A DNA stretch of 64,000 bases from Lineus longissimus (taxonomy: Eukaryota; Nemertea; Pilidiophora; Heteronemertea; Lineidae). Location: contig NC_088312.1 of assembly GCF_910592395.1 (NCBI RefSeq), positions 3,782,001-3,846,000 of the forward strand, written 5' to 3'. Both the position numbers and the translations under genes were made by a program. How positions within the stretch are numbered: position 1 is the stretch's first letter; every line of letters begins with the position of its first letter. Shown in pieces: positions 41,201 through 56,300 of the stretch. Below the pieces are notes generated by a model, which had not been told where the DNA came from, did no database searches, and was given only the letters and a program-made list of their open reading frames with translations.

Positions 41201-44200
41201 CACACAGATCAATTTTATCCATATGACTTTTTCCACATAAACGATTGATATCTTCACAAAGAACAAAGCTTGACATTAAGTGTCAGAAAAATGGTGTTGG
41301 TTGGGATTGTTATTTCTTGATTTCATTGCAAATTACGCGTGGATCAAAAGGACACTTCAATCAAAATTGAAGTGTTTTGGTGTCAGAGTCGCAGGATATA
41401 ATATTAGACATTATCAAAAACTTGTAAATATTTGGCAATACGAGGGTGCTCTGTAGGAAAGAAATAGCCTAGGTGTGAGCAGCGGATAGATATATCCCTA
41501 AAATACATCGTTAGAGAAATTTTTCCGTCCCTTCCACAGGTTGTATTTAGCAACCTTTACCATGTTTACCCGAGTTGGCTCCATCCTACGCAAGTACATA
41601 AGATGATGGAAGATTACTTGAGAATGATGTTACTTTGATATGAATTTTCATACAATTCAAATGTGTCTTTTATATCATAAGTACAAAGTTTCCAAAAAGC
41701 TTTAAATCATCCTACAACTTCCCTCTCATACAGGTTGTTGAAAAGTAAACAACATGAACCACTAGATCCGATGATTTCTAAATCCCACACATAAAAAGCA
41801 ATAGAAGACTGATCAGTTTTGACAGCATGTTTTCAGCAGAACATTGAACTGTTAATAGTAGACTAATCAAACTGTGTTATAAACTGAAATATAAAGAGGC
41901 TGAGTACATTGAAAACTCTGGTTATACAAGGATGTATGCAACTCTGATCACGTTCTTGACAGCCTCAATCTCTGAAGACAAGTTTTTTACTGGAGCCAAA
42001 TAGAACCGTGTTGTTTTACAGAGGAGTACTAAACCTTTGGTAGGAAGCAGGCGCGAGAGGAGCTTCCTCATCAAAGCTGAGATTAGGGTAAAAAAGACCA
42101 CAAAAGGTATCATGATCAAAGGGTATTATCAAAGGAGGGAGGGATCATGCTTATCTCCACCAGAAAATTCACAGATATACCCGCGCCAATTTTTACCAAA
42201 AAACCCTCTTGACGCTATAGTAGGAGTGTATACAAGTTGTATGCCAGTGTCAAGTCAATGCCATCCTGTCATATGATATTTGTCATCGAAAATTACCAAT
42301 CGTGTAATGGTAATCTGCAATCATCTACCAAAATGATGCCCATATTAGAAAAAGACAGCTGATTTAATGGCGACAACTCTTGTCAATTGCGCACTTACTT
42401 CGAAAAAGTCTGTAATCTTCTCGACTATTCCTCGGCAACGCCCAAAAACAAACAGCGACAGAAAGAATCAATACCAAATTTGGTAAATCCACATAACCCT
42501 GGAGAGCCTCGATGGCAAACCATTACAAGCAGATATTGAAAAATACAAAACGATTCAAAGGATCGACACTTAAAATAAACTGGTAAATAATCAACACTTA
42601 AGTAAATTATAGTACAAGATAGCGGCACCCTGTTTGTCATTTTGTAATAGATGCAGAATTGTGATATTCACGGCCCCAGGGCACGAATATTCCACAATCA
42701 ACTCTGTTATTCTTCATATTGTAGGGTTTGCCGGGTATGATTTTGTCATAAAAGACTTTGAAATTTATTTTTTTCAAAGATATATGTAAACGTTTAATCC
42801 CATTTTAAGATTTTGAAAACTGATAGAACCCTGGGTGACAAGTTTGAAGCCCACTTGAAAATGATTCAATCTAGAATAGGGGATTAAGCACTTGAACTGG
42901 AATGCTCACTTGGAAGAATGCTTTACGTTCTTTCCTCTTGGCTCCACTAATGGGTTGGTCAGGGACCAGCAATGGATTGTAGAGAAGACACATCGGTTTT
43001 TCCTGATACTAGTACCCCTCAAACTCAATAGAAGTGTAAAGATGCAATGGAATTTTGAGAAAAAAGAAGAGGGAAAAATAATCTGAAATTGAAGCATACA
43101 TATTAGAGACTAAAGTGCCTCAAGCTGCATTGTTCAGGAAACACATTCCTAACCTTTCAAGCAAAAACAAAATGGTTCAGAAAAATTAACACAAAATTGT
43201 TATCGATATCAAGCCCATATCACTCGCAGCAATTTTTATCAGTGATACATCAAATTCCAATAGTCCAATAATGCGGACTTCATATACGAGACGTTTCTCT
43301 CCTCTCTCGGGAACCTGATGTGCGTAATATTGGTTTAACAATACTACACCAAAATACAGATTGAGTTACACAAGTGGACATACACCATTTTTTGGGAAAG
43401 TTCTTCCTTTATTGGTTTGACCCTTTGCAACAACAATGACACAATTATCCATATAAAACACTCTAGATTATGATTTCAAGCCTTTTTCTCTATCAGATGC
43501 CTTACAAATTACAGGATTGGAGTACAGCCATCGAGAGGTGTCAAAGGTGGTCCCCCAATTGAAGCCAATGCAACTAACTGGCCCAAACAATCCTAAATGA
43601 CCTCGTATAGTGCTAACACCTTCCCTGACTTTCAAGCTATATCAAGCATGCTGGACTGAGCTAAAATCCTAGCCTGCATTCACAGTGGCTTCCTCATATA
43701 GTAAGTGTCACTTTAGGTGAGAGAGGGTTAAGTTTACCTTCCCACTTTCAATAAACAACGGAGGCCAAATTGTATCTCGTCTGTGAAAAATACTTTCGAC
43801 AATTATCGCTTATGACTGCCGGCAAAATTTACCAAAGCCTGCTATTGGAATACTAATCATATCAATTAAACCCCCCCCCGACAAAAAATAAAAGGTAAAA
43901 GCACAATAATTAAGTGCGTAGCCTGGATGCAGAAATTATAGTTTTTCTTGCATGAAAACAAAGGTTCGACCAAACAAAAATTCATGAAAAATTGATGATC
44001 CTAAATTAACATGCTTTCATTATCGATATCATATATTGAATATCAAAGCAATCAATTAGTTCGGTCAATAACTGTTAACCGCTTGTGCTCGATAGACACC
44101 AAATTTTGCCCACATTCGATTTTTTTAAAATTTACGGAACATAATTTTAGGACAAACTGGTACTGACCTGAGCGACTGTTTCATATGCTAGATAACTGAG

Positions 44201-47200
44201 CACCTCCATGGCTAAAGGATTGGGCTTTATCTCCAGGTTTATGCCAGCAACCAACCATTCTCGGAACCGCTGAGATTTATACTTCCGACCTGTAAAAGAA
44301 AAGCAACAAAGTGAACTACCTGTACAGTGGAACCTCTCTCAACTGACACCTCTGTTAAGCAGGACACCAATACCTTCAACTAAGAAGTGGTCAGAAATTT
44401 GTGTTTGAACTTGTTTGTGAAAAGTTTGAAACAATAAAACTTACTAAAAGATGCCTGGCGTGCCTCATTGAATTCTTTATACTTCTGTTCATCCATGTTT
44501 CTTGCTTGTATATCTGCCCGCTGAAAGTTGAAATGAAAAGTTGTGAATGAGGAAAGATTGGTAAACCTCCAAGTTTAAACATTGCAAGATTTCAAAGTTT
44601 CAGCCAAATTAGGTTACTCTTGAACATGCTGTGCAATTATAATTATAATCACAATCCATATCCTTGGCATTCACTATCATCAAAGAACTAATTGCAAATG
44701 ACTCAAAAACAACATTTTAAAAAAAATTCGGTTCACGAAAGCTGTTGCCAGTGTTGGCCGCTTGTGCTTATTGCCCCTTCAACCATTGACAAATAACACC
44801 TTGTCCCACTCCAAAAAATAACAGAACATTGTTTCCAAACAAGAATTTTTCCAGAGGTAATTACTGAAAAACCGACGAGTCTTGTTTGTACCTCAAAGGA
44901 ACCGATTACCAACAAAACTACCTTAGGCATCGGCAGATCAGCTATCATGATGTCCTGGAGGAAAAAAATCATGCCAGTACTCTGTGTGCCGACTTACCAC
45001 GCTCCTTTGAAATTTGATTTCATCGACTGAATCATCGTCAAATAAGGCAATCAGCTCTCCTAGAAACAAAGGAATATGTATGTACTAATTAGACGAATGA
45101 GACAAGCTGTCAAATGCCGGCTTAAAAGTATGCCTTTGTGTCGTTTGGGAAAAATAGCAGGGTGTACGAGTGACAACATGTCAAAGTGTCGCTTTCCTGT
45201 GATAAGAAATAGACTTGGTAAGCGATTGTAAACAACGTCTGTTGGCAGCAAATAAAAGGTTACCCTTAGCACTAAAATTGTTCGGCAAGTTATTAACACT
45301 TTGGGTGCCAATGGGTTTTTAAAAATAGTTGTCTTGGTGCCTGCATTTCACCACTTTTTACCACTTTGTAAAAAACGAAAAAAGGTACTAGCTTTTTTGG
45401 CGAGAGATCCCCCAATCCCGTAGCTTTCAATAGAAACAAAGACTTCATATATCTTCAATATCAACTCCGACCATCAACCTGAAGTACTAAATCTATATGC
45501 AGAAATTCAATCAAAGATGGTGAGACACTACAACAAAGGAACCATGTTGTTAGCCAGACAATCTGACAGAATATCAGAAAACACTTCAAACCAATATCCA
45601 CACAGATGAGACAATGTCAGGAATTATCACAAACACAATTTCTAGGATGAACTAAGTGGCATACAAAAGCAGGCAAACTGGAGACTCCCTTGGTAGGCCA
45701 GATAACACAAGTAACCACTGCTAAGGAGATATCGCCAATAAACTATTGAAAATCCTGGCAACAGCAACCAACTGAGAGCAGAACTGACTGAAACCTTTGG
45801 AGACCCGACTCCCAACGGATGGAAAGAAAGGGTGGTAGGCCAAATATCCAAAGTGGTAACTGCTAAGATGAGAAAAGTCAATGGTGTATTGGAAACAAAC
45901 AGAACAATACTAGAAGATGTACTGTGAACCTATTTGCAATAAAGTCCAATCTCTCTTCATAGTGCCCAAGCAGGAGATTCTGATAGGTGTTTTCCAAAGG
46001 CCAGAGAAGTTACCATCTTCATTTCAATATCTCTATTAGCTGTTGGCTGCTACATCCTTTTGAGAAAAATCAGACTATCTGTCTGATCCGATCATCATCT
46101 GTGCTGGTGACTGCTGACCTCGACCCCTTATCCAGCAATATCTCCTTCGTTCAAGGTGTTCGCATTTTATGTCTCCCTTAGGACTACTTTCCTGGTAAGA
46201 TGATCGACACTGCTGTCCATTTTTCGTCAAGCTTGTGGCTGCTCGCAATACAATGCGCTTATCTTGATCTCCTGGGAGAAGAACTGAACCAAACCCCGAC
46301 AGAAGTTTCTAGAACTTTTTCCCTCCGATGGTGGTGTGGTACATTGACCACTTCATAGCTTTGCCAGATTGTTGATTACTTTTTCTTGGTTGCTGCTGGT
46401 ATAAAGAGACCTTCCTAGACCAAGTTTTCTCCAGTGGGAGCAGTAATGTGAGCACCTTGTGTATCATAATTTTTCCTTGTCCTTGCGGCTGACCTACAAT
46501 GTCATCTTCCTATTCCCAAGGCTGATACAAGCGAGGATGTTCATGGCATTTTTTCTCCCAGCTGGTGGTTGCTGTGGGGAATGCACTTTTTCTTTCCTGC
46601 AACCTTTTCTTCTTTAATAAGAGAATCTGTCCTATGGGTGTTCAAAAGTCAGTCTTTCAGAAAAGAAGTGCAACAAGCTGTCCTTCACAGGTGATCTCCA
46701 CATGCACTTTGATCACTTGAATGTGGCCACAGCGTTCGCAATATTGTTCAACATCTTTTGTGTTGCAGTGGGAAAGAAGAAAGGTAGCAAAGCTGGAAAA
46801 AAGCACTGCTTTTAAAACAACCTTCAGACGAAAATGTCAAAGATACTAATAGCAGAATTTGGTCGATTCGTGAAGTGTAATACGCATTTTTGAGAATGCT
46901 TTGGAGCACATGACAGTGTAGAGTGATCACATAGCGGCTATTTTTGATGAAATAAAAAGGACACTCCTGACTAGTGAAGAAACAACAATGAGTTCTAAAG
47001 ACATAAAACATGTCATTAATTGGTGGAACTAGGATTTGAAAACAGATGACAGTATGTTCTGAAATGGATGCTAGAAGTACCACATATACCTAATGCAATC
47101 TGATACCTTCGACATGTTTGGCAACTGATAATTTTTTCAGGAGAGAAAATGTCTTGGCAAGGTTTGTGCGTGACCAAGGACATCTGTGGGTTTCCTGTGT

Positions 47201-50200
47201 CATACCATAATCATCACATTACAAACCAAAGACCAAAGACAGTGTGGTATACCTACCTGAACCCCATTTCAGTATAAGACAGACACATAATATTCGGTTC
47301 TTTTCTACAAACGTATTTCCATTAAAAAGGAGTCAATGAGACCTTGTGCATGTAGAAACTACTTCTTCTTTTTTTAAGATGTCCTTTTTTTGCATAGGCC
47401 TAAATGCAAGACCCTCCACGGGGTGAGAACTAGCGACATCTTTCTCGACTTAACTTTTTTCTTGTAGCTCAGAACAGAGCATCTCGGCTGACTTTGCATT
47501 ATTTTCGATCCCTCAGCCATTTCTCTCATGATGTCACACTGCCTGAGGTCGCCTGCCATGATTTGGGTGTTGCAGGAGCAACCCGACTTTTGAGGTGAAA
47601 TTTTTGAGGAATTTGTGGGAATATCACAAGACCATGTTTTGTATTTGATAAAATGGTATGAAGAGACGATTGATCCAATTTTTCATGATTATGTTTTATG
47701 TCTAGATATACCTGGTAAAAATCAACACTCCTCGAAGAACAAGGGCTGCACGAACAAGGGAGTTTCCAGTAACAAATAGAATAAGCTTCCAATATATAGG
47801 AAAATCCCCACAGCTCTTCTCGCTGGGAATAGCAATTCTTCTAGTCACATGACTACGAAGAAACAGGATATTCTAGTCAGCGCAGTCATGTCCTATAGCA
47901 TGAAAGTCACAAACGCACACGGAAAAACCTTTTATATTATCTAACGGACCATTTTCAGCTAATGAACTAGCTAATAAATTTTGTTTCACAGAGGTAAGGT
48001 TGCCCCATAATCAGGCACCAGAATCGGATACGGCTACTTATATCAAGAGTTACTCTCCACAACAAACTGAGCAAACATGACTGGGGTTGCATTGAAGATG
48101 AGAAAATGGTTCTTTTCCCTCTGGAGATAAGGTTGATATCGTTATTCAGAAAACAAAAATAGAAATGGCCATCGTTTTCTATCACACTCTTATCTGTGAT
48201 ACTGGTAGCTGCTGATCAAAACCTTCACCGGCACGAGATAAGTTGGGTTGATGTTTTCAAAGTAGTTTTAATGTACACCTCAAAGTTCAGAGTAAGTGTC
48301 CCTGTTTTCCGAGTTGTCCCTTTGACTGCAGGAGTCACTCACCAGTCTGATCAATCGAGCTTAGGAAATCATAGCAGATCTTTCTTCTCCTTGATCGTGG
48401 ATAGGATGAACTTGATGACTTTGTTGCCTCTCCACCTGCAAGGAAAATAGACAATTCAATACTGCAAACCTGTAAACTTTTGCACGGCAAATATTTGCTT
48501 GTTTACAATGATGATTACATGTGTATGAAGTTGAAATCTGATGTATATATCATGGTAACAGGATTGTCAAAGAAACTTTTTAATATTTTTCTTACAAGCA
48601 TATCCATCACCATTCTTTCAACCTTCAGTCCACTCTAGCTAGTGAATATTTTTAGGCAGCAGGTGTAACAAACTTTGGGTTTTACGTTTCATTGGAAAAT
48701 GAAGCCGTGTAGGTCAAGGTGTCTTGCTCAAGACAACAGAGATAAAACAGCAACAATCCTTCCAAATGTTGAATCCATGACCATCCAATGTTAACCAAGC
48801 TCTAACCACTGGGCACTGGTCTCACTATCTACATGACTCGAGACAGGTGAGTCCATCAAGACAAAAAGATGTGATAAATCTTCAAATATCAAACGTTCAC
48901 ACTTGCAGAATGACAGCAACCCCAGGTAGCGAGCTTACGGTTAAACCAAAGCAGCAAAAAAACAACAGATTCCAATGACAGTGGTATATGTGTACAAACA
49001 GTCTTTATTATATCAATATCTTAATCTTTGGGGAGATTCCTCAGCTCAAATATTCAAAATAGAAGCGGCACATTTTTATTGTATTTTCTAAAGCCGCCGC
49101 CCCAATCTCTCACCTGCAACCAAATACAACTAAGAAAAAGCGTCCTATTGAAGCCTTTCGTATTGAAACCGAATGGAGCCAATCCGCTGGGAACAGGCAT
49201 ATTGGTTTTCGTTCGGCAAACTACAACACAAGCTACCGCTGGAAATCTTATTGTAATAGTACTCCCACAAAGGTGAAGTTCCAATGGTTTTTTGCCATCT
49301 CCACGTGACATTTGATTGACTCTTGTGTACAATTTTACCTGATGGAAAAAGAGCTTTTTTATCCAAGCAAATATTTCCAAGCTTAGGATGACACATTCAA
49401 TCTCATTTTGCAATACATATAAGTGATGATTTTCTTTCTTTTAACAAAACAGACAGCCCAACATTTAGCACCAATTTGAGCATTATGAATTGGATTAGAT
49501 ACATTTTGATAACCTAACTTTATTCTGTCTATTTACGCTCATGAACTGGATACAATAAATCTGATTGACTGCAGAGTATCTGAGGAGTGGATGCAAAGAT
49601 TTCTTGGCCAGGAACAAACCAGAAGCATGTCAGAATGCCCACCACACATTCTTATGGTTAGTCAATGAATGAGAGTGGTCTCCAAAGGCTTCCCGGTTAC
49701 TGAATGTGACTCTCTCAGGTCCCATTTGCAATCTATGAAAATCTTTTCAAAATTGACCGACTTTCCGGCTTTTTCTAAAGCCCCCATACGTGTATTAATC
49801 AACTAAAACAAGAGTAGTATTCCATTAAACACTGCCGTGAGAAGGGTGGCTTAAGAGATAATTACACCATAACCACAAGAACCTTTCACCCCACCCGATG
49901 TAGTAAGCTTTGTTACCATCGAGATGTGACACCCTTTCTTTCTCAAAACCCTCATCCAGACTTACCTTGCTCAGACTGCTCTTCCTGATCCCCCATGGTC
50001 TTCAAGGCCTGACTCTTAAGATCCTTCACCTCCATGTAGCGTAGAAACCGCCGCAGTTTCACCTTGTCTCTTCTGAGTAAGAACAGAAAATCTTCCAAAC
50101 CGAGGAACCGTGCATTTCTCACACTGTTAGCTTCGATGGCTTGTTGGAGCTGAAAAGAGGATGGCGCCTTAATTTTCATGTTGGATGAACGGACTTCAAC

Positions 50201-50348
50201 AGCAAATTTCAGGTTTAAGCAAGGTAATTACTACAGGTGATAAGTCCCCTCACACACACTTACCACTGTTGATAGCTGCTGGTGGACGATCTTTTCAATA
50301 ATGGCTGCTGATTCTTGAAGGGGTTTTCTGCAATCGCCAAACCCATGC
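38230..50348 (-). CDS. SUPT3H: SUPT3H (SPT3 homologue, SAGA subunit), ten exons, 5' exon missing
   Basis: SPT3 is the histone-fold subunit of SAGA that contacts TBP. Minus-strand exons in transcript order: 50264-50348, 49966-50149, 48343-48435, 44998-45059, 44445-44520, 44168-44289, 39630-39812, 38897-39013, 38556-38666, 38230-38274 (stop at 38230-38232). All junctions have GT-AG ends and phases fit. They give 358 residues. The N-terminal histone fold is [13 protein letters not shown]... and [20 protein letters not shown] (human LEDLLFLMRKDKKKLRRL-like). [19 protein letters not shown] matches human [39 protein letters not shown] follows. The C-terminal histone fold is [30 protein letters not shown] and [10 protein letters not shown]. 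The tail is Pro/Ser-rich, then basic (KPKAKKRKK), then [14 protein letters not shown]. The first in-window exon begins with the last base of a codon, so at least one coding exon lies further upstream; I could not place it. Confidence 0.94.
39813..44167 (-). other. SUPT3H intron (4.4 kb)
   Basis: No additional exon or strong repeat recognised. Short open frames lack splice context. A run of C at about 43869 is the only simple sequence noted. Confidence 0.6.
45060..48342 (-). other. SUPT3H intron (3.3 kb)
   Basis: No coding exon seen. A weak internal repetition (GGTAGGCCA...CTGCTAAG) occurs at about 45690-45730 and 45835-45870. Confidence 0.6.
48436..49965 (-). other. SUPT3H intron (1.5 kb)
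   Basis: No additional exon recognised between exons 48343-48435 and 49966-50149; short open frames have no protein motif. Confidence 0.6.
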
Positions 50349-53300
50349 CTGCAAAGATACGGTCATAACGATTGCTGATACTTTCATCTAAGAAACTGTC
50401 AATTATTTGTAGTGTGTAGTGTGGAACATAGAGTTGAGGTTTTAGCTACTGCAAATAGAGAACAGTGTAGGAACAGGGAACGTTGTGTTAATACAGACCT
50501 TTTCCTACTATAGCAAAACTGAATGACAAAGTCCTATGATACATGTTTTAGATGCCATCTCTAAATCCTAGGTGGCGTATACTTCAAAAAGGTCATAGGG
50601 AATCGGCAAGCACTCAACCAGCATGCCTGTCTCAACCAGCGTCCAAGGAAGCAGAGAAATCGGAGCACAAGCACAGCTTCATGCTGACACATACGCCACT
50701 GGTTAAAAATGCTCGCCCTGCAGCATCATGTTTCAAGTAAATCTTGGAATTAGGACATTCCTTTCAGGTAGCCAAGAAAGTTGCAAAAGGTTGCTCTATT
50801 CATTACCTAAATACCAAAAGATTATCTATGATGTCTCAAAACTTTCACAAACTTTGCAAACTTTCCATAAAAATCTTATCAACAGAGGCTTAATTGTAAG
50901 CCAATAGGCCTTAAACATTTAGTCATCATGGTAAGAAAACAAGCGTTAAAAAGATACTTTTCCAATAATTACAACAAAAGCCAAGGCAGTGAAAGCCGGA
51001 TACAAAGCAAGGAGTTAATCAGGGGTAAAAAATCATGTAATCTTCTTTTAAGTCTAATAAGTCCATCTTACACGGCTAGGCCCCTTCAACAAGGGATCTA
51101 TCATATTCCTCAATAAACAAGATCAAGTTGAATGTAATGAAAACATCTTGCGATAACTTGCTTAGTCATCCGGCACTAGTATCAAATATATCGCAAGGGC
51201 ATCTCTTCTGTCGCGTTGATAGTTTGAACGTGTCTTTGTAACTGTGTAAAAACTGCTCAGTCTTTGCCATTAAAGCGTCTTATATTCTCCACCGATCCCC
51301 AGATAATAACAACAGGATTTCAGATAACCGAAGGAAAGGTGATAGGTCACACGCTGGCCAAATCCCCCTACCGAAGGTAATCCACACTCGGCAAGGTGGG
51401 AGTCGCTAAGGACAATAGGCATAACATTCGCGACCCGAGCTCGCTGAATGGTAGTGTCAAATCTCAACGTCGCTAAGAACATTGTCAGCGCCGAACACCC
51501 GAGACCTGTAATAGTGATAATTTCGCGAGAATATGACATGCAAACAGAGATACGAAAGTAGATTATCCCCATCCCTAGGTGTAGATTCAGGGTGAGGATT
51601 TTGCTAATAATGTCACAATGTGTAAAGAATTGACGACGTTTTATAGAATTGTATCACCACTTTCAGCACACCGGGGTCTCATGAACAGGAGCGTTGAATA
51701 TCTACAGCAAAGTTTACACTATACTGGTGATGTTAACATTTTAAGATTAACCCTTTTATTCATATCAATAATGTTACACCACCAGCAAATAACTGACAAC
51801 CATTTATAAGATAATGTTGCAACTTTCACTGTAAAGGAGTGCCACAAATGGAAGTGTAAATACCTACAACTAACTTGACACTCTCGTATGGTTATTTCAT
51901 TTAAGGGTTTAACCCTTATCGTTTTTAACCAAAAACTGAAAGGCAGCCTCTGATCGACAGTTCCAAATTCCTGCTTGAGCTAAATGGCAAATGAAAGCTG
52001 TATTTCCTTTGCCAGACCCACTCCCTAAAATCATGCCATCGCCAAACCTTGCTAAATATCTATTCCAGGGTAGCGTAATCTTTTCCAAATTAGGGAAAAT
52101 GTTTAGGCAGGTAAGTTAAAACACGCATTTAATAAAGTACAAAACGTATCCAGGCACTGTTTTAACAGATTTACCATGTACAATATGAAGAAATTAAATC
52201 CCTTTTTTAACAGAAGGTTTGCAGCAGAGATTGACTCCAAGTTAAACTTTTTGGAACGGTAAATCTCTGACAATAACATCGGAGCAGAATCACATAAATG
52301 TAGAGTTACGACATCAACAAGATAAGTGGTACATTACGGTAACAATTTTGTAAACATTTTTTATGCAAAGATGGCACAGGTTTCGCTAGATTTCAATACA
52401 ACTTTTTCCTCTAAGCAGATGATAATGTTAAAAGTGGAAAAAATGGTACGGTGCATATAAAAATCATGCACATCTTATTCAAAATATTTGAAAAGGAATT
52501 ACATTTCTTACGCGAACTTATGTCACGGTAAGAAATGTGACTGTCGACTAGCATTTTGTCATCTATTGTCCCTCAAAAGATGAAAGAGGACTAAAGCCGG
52601 AATCTTCTTCATGCAAAGCAAAATATGACTGCGATCATATTTTTCTACAATCTTTGCTAAGCCCCACTGGTCCCTGTGGTATTGTAATGATGTGTAATCA
52701 TTCAAATGGGACAGCAAGGGAAGCAACCGTTCTGAACCGTTCACCGGTATCTGGAATCCTTCCTCAAACGATGAACCTTTGGTAACGTTAGACCTATTGA
52801 AATTGCACCGGTACGGTTCCCGATCAGGGATTATCCGATGCGGTGGATAAAAATATAATCTGTTGATGAATTCTAAACGCCAGCATCGTGTGATGTCACT
52901 GTTTAAGTTATGAATGGGAGTAGAGATCAGTTGATAATACAACTATTCCACCCTAAAGTCAAAGAGTTCTGAAAACACTCTGCATTTTAGTACATAAGTA
53001 CATGGAAGTACAGGGAATTCCTGTAAACCAAGCCAGAACCATCATTCCGAACAAACAGGAACTGGTGCACCATTTGTTGGCTTGAATAATTAATAAGTCG
53101 GCCTTTGTCATCTTCTTTTTTGTATCATTAATCATTTGCCAAATTTCAACTTTTCTCCTGATGAAATTTCATCCCATCTCAGACGTGCCAAGATCAGAAA
53201 AGCGTTAAAACCTTCTCCCTAATCTTGGTGAACAACATTTGGCCAGGAAAGCTGTGTTCTGCCGAAGAAGATTATTTCCAACCCAAGCGCACCCTGTTAA

Positions 53301-56300
53301 GTCTACTTCCAGGTCAGTCACATCCTGTGGTCATTGGCCAACCTTCCGGTCCGACCCTGTAAGACCCCACCAATCATAAGCCCATTTCCCCCAATCAGGG
53401 ACAGCCTACTACCCGATGTTTCACCTTGAATAGGCAAAACCCACTAGTACATTTAGTAAAGCACATTGCACTGGATGCACAGGAACACTTAACTGGGAAT
53501 ACACTCAACCAACGATTTCTCTTATATGAGGAGAAAAATTCCAAAGATACACCAATAAAAGCCATCTGAAGTAGCTCCATTGTTGCCAAAGCAAATCATC
53601 TCCCAAAGAGAATAAGACAAAGCCATATAAAAGCTCTTGGGCATTATTTGTCGACATAATACCATGTCAACAAACATCATCCTCACTCTCGACAACGACG
53701 ACTGCGCCTTATGACATATTTACAGAGGTTTCTGAAATCTTCACTGAGAGATCCCATTGGCTTTACTTCATCCTTTAGAAGACTTTGAACGCTGGTTGAG
53801 AACGGGGATTAGCGTCAACTAACGATTTCTCGTAATACCTCTAACGTTCCTCGCGTTTGCTCTTAAGAGGTACAGCGACGACGATATTCGACTACAGCAT
53901 TCTGCGAAATTGATACGGAGGATAAGAATTATTGTTCGTAAGTGGTTCCATTCAGGTGGCTTAATTTAAAGAGCTCTGCTTTGTACCTGCCTGGGCACAT
54001 ATTCATAAGCCACGATGTTTAACTTAAACTTTAAACTTAAAAATAACAAGACTCTATTAAGTAATCCGTTACACAAGGAAAACATGGATTGTCTCAAAAA
54101 CTAAAGACGTTGGATTATGCGTGCAACAGCCTAAGGTTAACAAGACTGCCTTTAGTTGAAGTAATAGTACCTTTTGAAAGTTTTGTTAAACTTTGAAAAG
54201 TTCAATTTTTCTTGACACTAAGCCTTTAACTTTCAGTAAAGTTCAGGTCCCATATGAACTTTTGGGCTGCAAGTAATCTGAGTTTTCTGTAGATTAGGAC
54301 CTAGCCCCTATATATCAGACACTCAGCTCTATATTGAGAACTTTGCAATAGAGAATCACTCAAAAATCTAAAAGCAAAAGTGGTCAGTGTTATGCTTAAC
54401 ATGTGGACTGGGCCAGAGAGGGCCCTAGAGGTTGCTGTTACTAGCACACAAGCTGACAAACTCTTCAAGGACGGCACTGCTCAAACCTTCTGGGTAGAAT
54501 CTGTGCTGACCTAGCATAAACTGGTCGGACACAGATCTCCCGATAGACCAACTCCATCGTCCACAACAAGGCCAAAGGCTTATGTGAGGAACTGATTGCG
54601 GCCTCAGGATTTCATTCATCAAATACAGCTGCAGCACGAATTTATTTATCATGCTTAGCAGTTCTAACGACAGAGTTGTGAGACTCCTCAGATGCTGTCC
54701 GAAAGCAACAGAGGAAGAAAAGGAACTACTGTTTGATAGCTTTTTCAGCAAACAAACTAAATACAACATCAGTTATATTTCCTGGTATACCTTTTATTTC
54801 ACACCAGAATTTCAGTGGTTGCCACTCAGACACCAGCTATAAGAAAAATGTTTAGGAACTACTTCATTTTAGATCATAGAGCAGAGTCTATTATGAGAGA
54901 GAAGTTTCTAGAATGTCAAAACAAAGAGGCAAATTCAATCAGAACTGAATGAGATGCTCCATTTGGTATGTTGTGTGGAATCGATGGCAATGTCGGGTAT
55001 ACTTTTAAGATAGGCAAGGCTACAACATTAGATATGTACAAGTACCACTTAGCGCATCTAAAGGCCTGAATTCAGTACATCAAAAAACCATTGTTTAGCC
55101 ACGTTCATAGGATTTTGTTGTAAGTTATAATTGTCAAGCCAAACACTCACTTGATTTTATGCATGTGAAAGCCTCCGAGTTTCCTGGTTTGCAGCTGTAG
55201 TGGAAACAGGTCTATAAGTGAGGAACTTTAGCTTCACAAAAGTGACAACAAAGTGCAAGTAACCCCGATGAGACTGACCAATAACAACAGAAGAAACATC
55301 ACCCAACCAAAAAAAACACAAAGACTGAAGAATTCACTAACAGATAGTTTGGATCAGTCGAGAGGAAATCCAAAAGGAAATATCGCATCAAGTTGACAAA
55401 ACATCTTCCCTAGAAAGACCACCAGAAGTTGGAGAACCTGGTAGATAAAGTGGCACAAAAGAACATATCTTAAGACAAACAAAGAAAAGGTTGGTTTATT
55501 AGGATGCTGAGCTGAAATCAATGCTATTAATAACAAACTCATGGTTACAGACCGTTATATAACAGTCAACATTACAAAGCATCAGCAGGAAAAAAAAATC
55601 AGACACGCGGCTAAGGTAGATCAAAAGTCTGAAAAATCAAGCCAGGTTGTCTAGACAAATTGATCAGACAAAACATTGGTAAGTTTTTTCTGTGGTATAG
55701 TATTATGATGAGTTGGGAGAGCTCTGTGGCATGTATTGTATGCCAAGGGTAAGGCAATAAGTATGGTGACAAAAAGACTGATGATGCTATCCCCATCCCC
55801 GCAGGCCCTTCACCAGAATCAATGAAAAGATGCCATGGCCATTTCAGCTAGCTTGCTAAAAGTCTATGGTTAACAAAGGAAACTTCTACAGAATGATTGG
55901 CTCAAATTTCAAGAAGATCTCATACCACAACACTTTTTTACAGTCGATCATCCTTTTGAACCGTCCTGCAACAAGTCTAGATAGTTAGCAGGATGAATCC
56001 CAAGATATATCTCAACTTATCAGCAGACAAAGCGCACATCAGAGTTTTGAAACTGAATACTTGGGCAATTTATAATGCAACAATTATCGACAGTTAAGTA
56101 GGAAATTACGAAAAGCCCACAATGGGAGGTTCCTCAATTTATATGCTTTTACTGTTAACAAGATCCAGTGTGAAAAGAACTGGTGAAGCCTGAGGCAGTC
56201 ATTCTATAAACAATATCACCACCACTGCTGTATTTATCAAGTAAAGTAATCCCCTTTGATTCGCCATACCTTATTACATCCGATAAACTATACATGTTGT

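Noticed and set aside
53665-53710. Another candidate SUPT3H 5' exon ending in Met-Met (minus strand)
   Set aside because: The donor (GTTTGT) and acceptor are weak and the rest of the sequence is unlike SPT3.
55145-55200. Candidate missing SUPT3H 5' exon (minus strand, before AA|GTGAGT)
   Set aside because: The phase would fit exon 50264-50348, but the encoded residues lack the EIQ-MM-type sequence expected just before the GFGD motif.
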